Shown one piece after another: positions 12,399-23,700 of a DNA stretch of 64,000 nucleotides; within the stretch, counting starts at the first letter, position 1, and every line of letters starts with the position of its first letter. The notes beneath the pieces are model-generated. The model was not told the DNA's origin. It was given only the letters and a program-made list of their open reading frames with translations, and did no database searches. Location: positions 124,001-188,000 of the forward strand of contig JAQIFP010000002.1 in the NCBI GenBank assembly GCA_030141585.1, in the 5' to 3' direction. Both the position numbers and the translations under genes were made by a program. The stretch is from Ophryocystis elektroscirrha (taxonomy: Eukaryota > Apicomplexa > Conoidasida > Neogregarinorida > Ophryocystidae).

Positions 12399-14423
12399 AT
12401 GCGCATAACTTTTTATTTATTGAATATATGCATTGTTTTTATAATGCATGTATTCTCGGACAATCCATCCACAATTGCAGTCATTGAATCATGGAGTACA
12501 AATGAAAGTTTAATATATAATCAGCAGAGTGCCACAGATTTGATAATTGATAAAAATGTGACAGCACTTCTTGCTACGAGTAGTATTATTGGTGTTCGTA
12601 TAGCTATTTCCCAAGAAGAAGCGATTTTTCCAGTTGCTAGATTCAAAAAGAATTTTAACAATAAAATTTTTGAGACTACTGTTATATCAAATAATCTTCC
12701 TGTTGCAACATATTTTTTTTGGGGATTGAATGCAAGCATACCTAAAAAAGTGTTTAGTGATTTAGAAATAGATGCGCCAAGCTCAAAAACTTACATGATT
12801 AATGTGAATGGTATTTGTTCAATAAGTGACACATTCGTTGCTTTAAATAATGGAAAAATATCATGCTGGGGAAATAAAGACATATGCAAAAGTAATATTT
12901 TCAGTATGTTTTCACATTATATTTCAGGTGTAGTTAATTTACAAAAAGATCTGAAAGGCATTTCAGTGGAAAAAATTTATTGCCCTACAAATGGCTCAGC
13001 AGCAGTGTTGATATTATCTGATAAATATGACAAGACCAGGGGCAATATAGCAATTATTGGAAAACCTGAAGCTGGCGGAAAGTTCCCTAATGAGCAAGGA
13101 CTAATGGATGAATTAAGCCAAGGTATGTTTTGCTGTATTATAGAATAAAAATCATAAATTCTGTAAATTAGTTGATGGAAATACGAAACTAAAAGTTTCT
13201 GGGAATGAATTCGCTATAGCTGTTATTTTTCCGAGTGGAAATACATATGCTTGGGGTAGTAAAAAGTATGGAGGAAAAAAATTTTTTCCCAATGGTCATA
13301 AGTTATACTCAACCAATAAAAGTTTTACATTAGTAACAAAAAATTATCAAATTTATACATGGGGCAATATAAACCAAGAAACTGTACCAGCAAGGATAAA
13401 ACCGGGTGGTGAAAGAAAAATTAAAAAACTAGTTGTTGATTACAATTGTTATGCTGCTATATTAGATGATTACACAGTGGCTGTTTGGGGGCATTCTTCT
13501 GTATTACAGTGTGATGAATTGAAGTCCGGTGAATCGTATCAATTCACTCCATATCAGAGTGTCAAAAATAAGTTGTATGATGTTGTTGACATAGTTATCA
13601 ATGAAAAAGCTGCAGCAGCTGTAACTAACAACAAAGAAGTGATTACATGGGGTTCAAAATCGCATGGAGGAGTAGTTGATGATTCATTGGAAATGAATTG
13701 GGCATTACCTGGCACCCTTACCGCCTCATGTTGTGCATTTGCCTTCATCAAAACAAATTTCCAAATTGTTACTTGGGGTAATCCTAAATTTGGTGGAAAA
13801 TTAAACGTTACAGTCAAGACTTTTGGAAATCAATTAGCAGTAAAAATCTTTTGTAATCAATTTTTTTCAGGCGTCGCGTTTATTCATGGCTGCAGTTACT
13901 TATGATAATTATATATATTTGTGGGGAAATGGATTTCAGTCTAAAATTAAAGAGGATATTGTTTTTTACCAAAAATATTATATAGAACATTTGAATACTT
14001 TATATACAACTCCAAACGCAATAGTTGGTATGAAGCGAGTCCCATGTGTTATGAGTGAGTGGAAGCCTGTAGGCAATTGCAGTCGACCATGTGGTGGTGG
14101 AATTTCTCAGTCGAAAAGAGAAATACTGAAATCATCAATCAATGACGAATGTAATCTTCTAGGTAAGCATAATGATAGATTTGTCTAGCTTTTAAACTTT
14201 ATTATTAATGAGTAATTTTAATTTTATAGATTCAATGAAAGTTCCTTGTAATGCTTTTCCATGTAAAGAAGAAGAAACCAAGAAACTTTTGAAATCTTTG
14301 AAAACAGAGGAAATAGTTGCTGGTAGTATAGGAGGACTCTTTTTTGCTGTTTTTTTAGTTTGGAGTGTCCGTTCTTGTTTTAAGTCTCAGCAACCGAAAG
14401 CCGAAACTTTTAATTTTGAATAA
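12399..14423 (+). CDS. TRAP-like type I membrane adhesin: RCC1-like repeats + TSP1 + TM + short tail
   Basis: Four exons (12399-13122, 13172-13839, 13871-14162, 14230-14423) join in phase to 625 residues. A signal peptide (YLLNICIVFIMHVF) is followed by an ectodomain with about eight or nine repeats ending in WG and often GG, e.g. TYAWGSKKYGGK, VITWGSKSHGG and IVTWGNPKFGG, like RCC1 propeller blades. A TSP1 domain spans about residues 520-575 (SEWKPVGNCSRPCGGG, ending CNAFPC). The membrane helix is about residues 590-606. It opens with IVAGSIGG, similar to the helix-breaking site cut by rhomboid proteases in apicomplexan microneme adhesins. The 19-residue tail ends TFNFE, with an aromatic next to the last residue, as the Trp of TRAP tails. 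Known family members usually pair TSP1 with von Willebrand A domains; none is seen here. Likely role: surface attachment or gliding/invasion. Confidence 0.85.
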
Positions 14424-15874
14424 ATTGTCTGATTTTTTATTTATGAATAAGTTTATCAATTCTTTAATTAGTTTTAATGTGTGTCAACTTGTTTTGAAAT
14501 TTAAGCAATTAATTTAATAGTTTTTTGCTCTTTTATTAATTCAACAAATTTCACACGCTTTTGTGTGTTTTTAGTCAATTTCTATAAATTATAGTTGTTG
14601 AATTATAAATAATTAAACCTCTTCGTTTGGCTGTAGCAAATTAGTAAATAAGAAATATATATTCATAAATACTATGAACAACATTTTTTAGCTATGAACA
14701 TATAAAAGAAATCCATTGAAACTAAGAAGTAAAACATATTATAAAAAGCTTTTACAATCAGTTAAATATTGTAAGAAAAAGAGAATATGATTTGTGTTTG
14801 TATATGTAATAATTAATTTCATTAGATTAATCAATAATCATAATCGTTGAGTCTTTATATTTGCGACCTATATTGAATATCGTAGTGTATATGATAGTTT
14901 TGGGGTGAAGTTTACGTTGTACTTTCATTAGATTGATGACAGTTTTAATTTGCTTTATTGAAAAGTACGTGTATTTGTACAAATTAAGCATACGATTCAA
15001 TTCGACAAGATCTCTTAACTTGTCTAAATATATAGAAAAATACAGAAAGTAATTTATTCAAACAAGCTTTATAGCAAACCACAAGTCCTTAAAACAGCTC
15101 AGTTGGTACATACATGCTCTGCTTTGTTAGTAAATTAATCTCTTGAAAGAGTAATTATGAATATCAATTGTATAATATCATTAAAATAAAATGATTTTGT
15201 GGTTACTACAATAATTGCTTAGCTAAAATAATTTCATTTATATATATACTTAAAAATGAATTTTATAAAATTCAATATTTTTTGCTACATTAATTTGTCA
15301 TATACTCATATATATTTATGACTAGAAAAAACCCTAGAATTTTGTTATGTGTTGCGTTTAAAAAAAACTAAATGCTTTTAATAATCTAACATATAGACGT
15401 AACATATTTTCAGTACCGTAAATTAATTAAAATCAAGTAAATTATTTATAGATCTCTGAGTAAAAGTTGTAATTAACTAATTTTCATTCAAAAAGATATA
15501 TATTTTCATTTTCAAATATGTGAAAACTTTTTAAAACGAGTCTGTTATTATACAAATAAATCGAGCGAAAGTATAAAACTACAAAACCTCAAAGTCGTCA
15601 ATTTTTTTTTGTTTTACGATATTGTAATAACAGAGAGTTTATTTCTTGCTATTACTAATTAGTTTAAAAGTATTTAAGCATTTTTTTTTTAAGATAATTA
15701 AAACAGTAGTAATAGTCCTTAAAAAGATTTTTGCTCAAATATAAGAGTTCGACATATTAAACCGCTCTATTGTATAACTCGTATATAATAAATTTTAATT
15801 AATAAAACAAAAAAAAGCATAGTGGTTATTGTGTCTCTGTATAGATCTTATATAATCAATGAATTTCTGTGCAC
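14424..15874. other. Longest gene-free stretch of the window
   Basis: About 1.45 kb with stops in every frame between the adhesin and the HMG gene. It should include the adhesin 3' UTR and the HMG promoter. A short hairpin (CACAC, six bases, GTGTG) lies near 14551-14566. I found no convincing tRNA, snRNA or exon. A non-coding RNA cannot be excluded. Confidence 0.4.
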
Positions 15875-16559
15875 ATGCGCAACAGGCTAGAGCCTAATAA
15901 AGATATGCCTATAAAAGACGAGAAAGCGGAAACAAAAACAGCTAGGAGTGTAAGAATTCAATTAAAAATAAATATTAATTTGTAGCGGAAACAAAAGCGA
16001 CAAGGTCCTAGAAAACCATTGAGCACTTATCTTATATTTTCGTTGGCTAGAAGAGAAGCTATATTGAAAGAGAAGCCTGAATTAAAATCTAATGTTACCG
16101 AAATGAGCAAAATTTTAGGTAATTAAAGTTTGAACTATCTTTTTATAATTAAAACTTTATATATGACATTAAAAAGAATTTAACTGCGTTATATTAATAA
16201 ATATAATAGGTGCCGAATGGCGAAACATGACGGAAGAAGACAAGCTACCTTATCAGTTAAAACATGAAAAAGATCGTGAGCGTTATTTGAAAGAGAAAGA
16301 AGAATTTGAAAGCTCTGGTGCCGCCGTCGAAACAGAATCAAAAGCTATGAAACCCCCTGCAGCAAAGAAACAAAAATCGACTAAAAGCGTTAAAAAGGAA
16401 AAACCTGCTTCCAAAAAAAAATTAAGTCCTGTTGATGACGAAGAAGATGAGGAAGAAGAAGACGATGCTCAAGAATCCGCCGCAACAGAAAATGAAGAAA
16501 AAGAAGTTGAAACAAAAAATTCTAATTATGAATCATCTGAAGATAGCACAGAAGAATAG
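15875..16559 (+). CDS. HMG-box chromatin protein with acidic tail (HMGB/SSRP-type box)
   Basis: Three exons join in phase: 15875-15949, 15986-16118 and 16210-16559, giving about 185 residues. A single HMG box runs from PRKPLSTYLIFSLARREA through SNVTEMSKILGAEWRNM to KEKEEFE, with the family's Pro-x-x-Pro-x-x-x-Tyr-x-x-Phe start and the Leu-Gly-x-x-Trp helix-2/3 turn (here LGAEWRNM). It is followed by a Lys-rich linker (AKKQKSTKSVKKEK) and a strongly acidic tail (DDEEDEEEEDDAQE). HMGB proteins bend DNA without sequence preference and help assemble nucleoprotein complexes. The first intron is 36 nt and the second about 91 nt. The ATG at 15875 is the only upstream in-frame start seen. Confidence 0.93.
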
Positions 16560-16928
16560 TTGTATAATGTCATAGTTATTCTTCAAGGTTCTCCCACAAT
16601 AAGAAATGTTAATTTTTTTTTGCCCCTTGTCCGTTTTTCAATCAATATTCTGCTATGTGACATCTTTGTATTTCTCTCGTTTGTAGTCTTTTTGTTATTT
16701 TTTTGTATACTATGAAATAAAAAAATCAAAAGTCAATTGTTAATTAAAAAAATACAACAAGCTATAAATGTATAAATCTTAAAAGCTACTATATTAATAG
16801 TATTTAGTGAATTGGATTTTAGATTGACTCGTAAATTTAATTTTGATTAGATAGATAAAAACCTTGAACAAAGTAGATTTCGTTATTAAACCTTCTTAAA
16901 AGTTTATTAGGTACATTATACACTCTAA
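16560..16928. promoter_or_regulatory. Spacer: HMG 3' UTR and SCY1-like promoter
   Basis: About 370 bases of AT-rich non-coding sequence between two genes on the same strand. A T-rich tract near 16612-16622 and an AATAAA-like motif near 16716 fit a 3' end. Nothing else is visible. Confidence 0.4.
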
Positions 16929-19455
16929 ATGACAGGAATTTTGGAAGTTTTTACAAATTTAATTAGTGGGCGCCCTTGGAGCGATCTGCCTTCTAACTTT
17001 AGCTATCTTATATGTGATAAAGTAGAATTACCATTTCCATCTGTATTTGAATTATATAATGGAAAGAAGTTAGGCTCTTTTGAAAAGTTGGTGAATAACA
17101 AAATTTATAAATCTTAAGCAAGGGCTTCAATATTTATTTACAGTAAAAAAAAAAAAAAAATAGAAAATTCTTCAACCAAGTAAATTTACAGACATAGAAT
17201 AAATAAATACAGTTTGGATTGTTACGCCCAAAACTGTGCTTCGAAATTACTTTCTTACAGGCATCCATACATTCTTAAAGTTCACAAGGTAAAGTAGCAG
17301 CTAAAAATAATCTTTTTAGGTTGCAAATGTTCCCAGTGGCGTGTATATAGCAACAGAGCATGTTATCCCTATACTTTTGTCAGGTAAATATTTAAAAAGA
17401 AAAAAAATTACAGACGTGATAAGCGAACCATTATGGCATTTATATCATATATTGAAAGCCATAGAATTTCTGAATGTTAGTTGTAAATTAATTCATGGAC
17501 TTGTTTCTCCTTTCAGCGTATTCGTAACAAGTAGTCAAGGTGAGTATTACAATAAGGAGTTTCACTATAATTAGTACAATGGCGCCTTGGGTTTTTTGAC
17601 TGTGCTTGTTCTTGTGAACAACCATCTGATAATTTTAATCTATCCTCAAGACATCCTTTTTACTCCTATGGGTTTTGCCCTCCAGCACAATTTGAAAGAT
17701 CTTTGAATATAGACAAGTAATAAATGCTTAGCTTTTTATTTTTGAATAGATGGGGTTTTGCCAGCTTAATATGCTGGGTTTATGCGTCAATCAATTTGAA
17801 AGTTAATCAATCGCGTATAGATTTAGTAGCTCATTCAAAATATATTCCAGAATCTATAAAACAGTTTTACAAAGTAATAATTTTCATTCATAAAACGAGT
17901 AGGATCTCATAACTCCTAAATCTATGGATTCAATTATGAGTATTGCAAATAAATATTCATTATTTAAAAGTAAAAATGAGTAATATATATATATATGTTG
18001 TAGAAAACACATTAGTACAGGCGATGCTTTTTTTCGAAGAAATTCATCTAAAAAGCGATCATGAAAAACTGTCATTTTTCAGCTTTTTGACGGAAAAACT
18101 TTCCAAAATTCCGATCCAACTTCAGGTATATCAGTTTATTGTGATATTATATTGTCAGTATACCCATATTTTACATGAGATATCGATCCAAGTATTTGCC
18201 ATATAAATTTATGCAATTACTGTAGCTCCAATATAAAAGCTACATAGAATTTTTGCTTAAAACCGTTATTCATATTGGAGATAACATCAAAAAATATGTC
18301 CCGATAGAAGATCAACCCGAAGTTTTTCAAAATAATTTTACCCCTGTAATTTTACAGTTTTTTTCTATAAAAGATCGTTCATCTAAGTAAGATTACGTGA
18401 AATCATTATTATTTTAGAATTTTGTTACTAGAGCGCTTTGAGCTTTTTCATAATTATTTGACTAACAAAAACTTTAAGGATATCTATGAATGTGTTTATT
18501 CAGGGTTGAGTGATATAAATTTTTTAGTTAGGTTGGATATTTAGTTCATAAAATAGTATCAGAGAAGCTACAGTTAAAATGATGATTCATTATCTTCCAA
18601 AAACTGAACTTAACCAAACTGTAACCATGTTACAAAAAATGATAGACTTGCTAAAAAGAGACCCAGAAAATAGACTTAGAACAAACATAATCATATGTTT
18701 TGCAAAATTAAGTAATCAACTTTACCCCACATATGGCAAAGTAAGAAATATGTAGTTTAAAAGGTAATTAGATATTAAAAGAAGGATTTTTTATTGGATT
18801 CAAAGATGCCTTTTGTCCTTGCCGTTTAGCTTCTATCAATGCAGTCGCAGCTACACAGTGGAATGCGGAAGAAATTTTAAATGAAGTTCTTCCAAATTTG
18901 CTCCCACTATGTTTAGATTCGTCTACAAATGTTCCTGCATTTGAGGCTGCAGAATTTTTGTTGAGAGTATCAAAAACACAAATAATCAAAAAACCAGAAA
19001 CACATACTGAGTTACCTCAAATAGTACAAGTAGGAATATTTCTTCAATCAATTTTACTATTAGCCTCCTATCATTTCGAAACAAGAACCTTGCAATAATG
19101 ATATAGATAAGTTTTTTCTGGACACTGGTATGAAATAGGTGTATTCTAGTATTTTTTAGATTTCATGGCTTTTCCAGAAGATACGGACGATGTACATTCG
19201 GAAAAATCTTCAAAATTTGACGCCTCAAGTGATGCAAATTCTAAAATTGCCGGAAAACTGACTGCTAGTTACTCTTTCGATAAAGCTGATCCTTTTGCTG
19301 ATATATTCGGCTTGTCAGTAAACAAAAAAACCACTTCAGAAGACGATTTCTGGAAAGTTGTGTCACAAACAGGAAACTCTCATCAAGAATTTGGCATAGA
19401 ATCGTTAGATTCAATTATTTCCAATCAGAAAAAATGCAGAAATAAGAAAAAATAA
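16929..19455 (+). CDS. SCY1-like pseudokinase (SCYL1 type)
   Basis: Multi-exon gene starting MTGILEVFTNLISGRPW. The first exons give the family's N-terminus: a short segment with SIFIYSKKKKK, then YRHPYILKVHK and GVYIATEHVIPIL. These match the SCYL region where a normal kinase has helix C and the hinge. HRD and DFG motifs are absent (LIHGLVSPFSVFV, LGFFDCACS), as expected of this inactive kinase family. Downstream exons (about 17940-19098) are helical, HEAT-repeat-like (e.g. DPENRLRTNIIICFAKL). The C-terminus has KADPFADIFGLSV and ends in a basic KKCRNKKK. SCYL1 proteins bind COPI through a basic C-terminal motif and act in Golgi-ER traffic. Introns are 28 nt upward. A run of 16 A at 17145-17160 is coding (poly-Lys). 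Confidence 0.8.
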
Positions 19456-19573
19456 ATACACATGTTTGTGTATCTTTAATGTAATTGAAATTTATTTTTT
19501 TTTTGTAAAATGAGATAAATTGTTTTTTAGTTTATAATGCGCAGTATAAAAAACAGTTACCACTATTTGTAAA

Positions 19574-20053
19574 TCAATAAACTTCCTTAAAAGGCAGAAT
19601 TTCTAGATCACGAATTTTATTGACGGGAATAATTATATCGCCTTTTCTGGGCTCTTTTGGCTGCCTCTTAAAATTATGTCTTTCGCCTCCTTCTCGGTGT
19701 AAAATTCGAAGTCGTTCATTATTTTGTACCCTCTTTTTAAATTCTTCTTGACAGCGAGATTTTCGAACGTGCTCAATTCGAACGTGTAATCTTTTTAGTA
19801 TTTCTCGATTGCCTACTACTTTTGCAATTTCAACACCCACAGCACGAGGAGTGAGATCAAAAACACGACCGGTTCTGCCGTGATAGAACTGATAAGGCAT
19901 TCCCTTTTGAACTGCACTGTCCACTACAATATCTACGTAATCTTTTCGTTTAATAGTTTGTAGATATCGAGAAACTGATGGAGCACCATGTTTTTTAAAT
20001 CCCTTAGAGAATTTCTGACGGGTACGAGCACGCTTTCCGAATGAGTGCGGCAT
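19574..20053 (-). CDS. RPL21: 60S ribosomal protein L21 (eL21)
   Basis: Single-exon gene of 159 residues, the family's usual length. It shows the eL21 pattern: MPHSFGKRARTRQKFSKGFK at the start, then YVDIVVDSAVQKGMPYQFYHGRTG (the conserved GMP.Q.YHGRTG), and VGNREILKRLHVRIEHVRKS. This is a structural protein of the large ribosomal subunit. It stands out as intron-free and more basic than its neighbours. It converges on the SCY1-like gene with 118 bases between the stops. Confidence 0.96.
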   Translation of the reverse strand: MPHSFGKRARTRQKFSKGFKKHGAPSVSRYLQTIKRKDYVDIVVDSAVQKGMPYQFYHGRTGRVFDLTPRAVGVEIAKVVGNREILKRLHVRIEHVRKSRCQEEFKKRVQNNERLRILHREGGERHNFKRQPKEPRKGDIIIPVNKIRDLEILPFKEVY

Positions 20054-20755
20054 TTTTTTTTTATTTAAAAGGTATGTTTCTCCACTGGGACAGCAATCGT
20101 TATATAATTTTAAAACTGTACAATTGCCTTGCTATTGGTCTTTAATAGATAATGAGTAGATTTATTATTGTTGTGATGTTTATTTAAGGATTATATATTT
20201 TGTATTAATAACAACGTAATTTGTTTAAGGTCAAATTTTCAATTACTGACTTAATTTAGCTACTGTACTTTTGTAATTTAATAGCTTTATTTACAATATT
20301 CGAAAGTATAAGAATAACAAGTTTTATTATTATATAGAACTGAATACTCTTGCAATTGTGTATAATTTGCTAGCAAAATGAAGGAATTTTTTTTATAGTA
20401 TTCTCTATGATTTATATCTGCTGTTTTAATTTTTTTTATTTTAATTAATATATAAAGAAAAAATCCTTATATTTTATTTTAATTACACCATTCTATACAA
20501 TGATTTCTATATAAAATTAAATGCCGTAAGGGGAGTACATTAAATAAAAAAATTAGAAAGAAGACTTAAAAAAATCTACATATAAGAAATTTACCTAAAA
20601 TGTAAATTATGTTATGTTCATTACAAGTATTCTCATTAAATGATATTTTGTTAAAAAACCATATAAAATCAGTTTTCCACTGATTTATCAATAAGACCTT
20701 ATATTAACAAATAAAATGCTTAACTTATTTGTAATAACTTATTCATATCAAATTA
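20054..20755. promoter_or_regulatory. Divergent intergenic region between RPL21 and DCP2
   Basis: About 700 bases between two divergent start codons, AT-rich with A/T homopolymer tracts and no open frame of note. It should contain both promoters. I cannot assign single elements. Confidence 0.45.
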
Positions 20756-23700
20756 ATGGTTACACATATATCGAATGAAGAGGAAAAAATAGTAAGTATT
20801 TTTTATTGTTCATATTCTGAAGAGTGTTTGTGAAATAAAACTTATTTTGATGTGTTCAGAAAAAGACACGTTTATTCCAAGCTGTTTTAAACCCCAATAA
20901 ACATTCAAATGAAATCGGCCCAACTAATCATCCAACAATGTTTCTATTGAAAAAGCGTTTACCTGTAGCAAAGACCTTAGACATAATTCATTCTGACAAG
21001 CTACCGGATGACTCAGTTTCACTAGAATTGAGTTCAGATGTTGGCCCAACTCAACAAAACAATAAATCAATTCTAATAAATGAGAAAAAAAAAATTCCTA
21101 TCAAAAGTCTTTTGCATAATTACAAAATGTCAAGTGGGAACAAAGATTTTAATTATCATCCTTTGATTTTGGAATCTACCTCTAATCCTGCATTTTCATT
21201 ATCCCCCCCTGCTATGTTGTGTAATAAAAGCGAAAATGTAAAGAAAAGTTCAAGCGATATAAACCTTGACACTCTAGACGTGAAAAATGAAAATCAAAAT
21301 CTGATTGACGGAGATATCGCTCATATGAGTTCAGATTTCAAAAAAGTTAACAGTGAAGCGGACGACTCTGATCATATTATTGATGACATTTTTCTTGACT
21401 TATTTGCAGAGGTCAAAAGTGATGGCTCAAATGATGTTTGCTCTAATAAGTCTGCTTTAAATTTACCCCAATCATCTTCATCTGCTTATTCACTACCAAC
21501 TTATAAAAATGAAGATGACGTTGAAGTTGGTCCTGAAAAAACATTAGTGGAAACAAATTCCAACAACAGTAAACTTATATTTGATGAAATGAATGATAAT
21601 GAAAGTCACAAGCTCAGTGATGCTGAAATGAATAAGAGGCAAAATAGCGAAAATCTTTCCATAAAATCAATGGAAAATTTCTCAAGTGTAGAATCCTTGA
21701 ATAAAAAAAATAATTTCAAAGAACTCCATAATGAAAGCCGAAGTTATTCAGCGGAAACTTCTTTAGCATCTGAGTCCAATCAGAAATTTGAAAGGAAAAT
21801 TAGTAATTATTTAGGCATTGATTTAAAAGAATCAAGCAAGGAAACTCAAAATATATCTGTTTCAATTAATTTAGAAACAAGAAAATCTGATTTATCAAAG
21901 TTTGATGACAAATACGAAGAAATTAAAGATGAATTAGTCAGAGATATAGCTCAAATAGTAGCAAAAAAAACTATGAATTCATCTATTTTAGGAGAAAATA
22001 CAGTCTTTGATAAGCAAGATGAAAAGGGTGCTGAATGCTTCAATCAGATGACACAATACTTGCTAAACTCAGCAGAAAATTTCATTAGTGATTATATTCG
22101 TAACAATCAAACAGAAGATGTAAATAATTCTGAAAAAACGCAAAATCATTTATTCAATGAAAATAAAATACCTGTAAAATGTATACCTTTGAAAGAGCAC
22201 AATGAAAACATGTCTTATTCTTTAAAATTTGATTCCACAGATTATAAAGAAAGTAAGTCAAAGTTATTAACACGGAGCTTGAAAAATGAATTGATTAATT
22301 TAAAAATTTTATCTCAATCAATGGATAGTAAAGAGGATTATTTTGAAGACAGAAATTCTAAGTTATCTGTAAAAACAATGATAAGTACAAAACACTCAAA
22401 TCCAAAAAAACATCGCGAGTTCAATAAAGAGATAATTTACCACGATCCAAATCTCATCAGTTATACTAATGTAAAATCGTTTACCAAAAGTCTTCCAAAA
22501 CACTATGGTAGTTTTAAGACTAAGTTTAAAAGTGACTCAGTGAATAAATTTATGCCGATTATACTAAATAAAAATAATGTTACTTCAACATGTATAAATA
22601 GCAATTCCAAACGAAAAGACTGTCTCTCGCCAAATCTTTGCCCTGGAAATATATATAATCTTGCCTATAATCGACCCATCTTTAAAGATCAGTATAAATA
22701 CTATGAAAATTTAACGAATAACAATCATAGAATTCCGGCAAAAATAGAACCGATACCTTCCAAAAATTATTGTGAAACAAGCTATCGAAACAAGAGTACT
22801 GATTATCAAAGTGAAACAAATAAATTTAATGAAGTAGATATTCCTATAAAATCTTTATCAGATTCTCTTAACAATCAAATTTCAAAAGACCCGAATTATT
22901 ATAATTATGGAAAACTACCAGATGATAAAAATGTTGGGTCTCCAAAATTAGAAAGTTCCAAAACTATTTCAGTGTCTGTTAATAATCTTTTGAAAAATGT
23001 GTTAAAAAAACCAGACACGAACCAAGAAATTTTGACAGCAGCTTTGGAAGATTGCTACAGTAGATTCATATTAAATTTACCACACGAATATCTCAAAAAT
23101 TTATATCAGCTATGTTTTGCTATACAAGAGGCATTTTGGTGGTACGATGATTTCTGGTTTGAAAAATACAAATCCGAATTACCTAAATTATCAATGCGTA
23201 ACTTTGGGTTTTTGCTTTGTGAAAAATGTCCCTTAGTGAAGTAATTTTATTCTTCATACTCATATTTTTAGACTTTATTTCAATTCTCAAACATATGCTC
23301 AATTTATAACACAATGGAGGAAATACTGTAAAACTATTCCTTTAAGAGGAGCTATTCTTATAAATAATAATCTCGATAAAGTTTTAATGGGTACTCATTT
23401 GAATACTTTTTAGCACTATCACAATCGTTTATCATTTCATAAATATTTTAAAGTTCAGGATTGGCACAGAAATCATTGGATGTTTCCTAGAGGAAAAATA
23501 GATGAAAAAGAAAATGATGTATCTTGTGCAATTCGTGAGCTTCGTGAAGAATTAGGAGTGGATGTTACTAAACTTATCAACCCTAACGTAATATATCTTT
23601 ATACAAATCAATCAGTATATTTTATCAAATTATTGTATTTGACATTACTCATAATATCAAAATAATCTCTAGTTTTGCTTAAATAAGTTATGTTACTGAT

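Noticed and set aside
15100..15140. tRNA A-box-like sequence (AGCTCAGTTGGTA)
   Set aside because: No B-box or pairing acceptor and T stems follow, so no cloverleaf forms.
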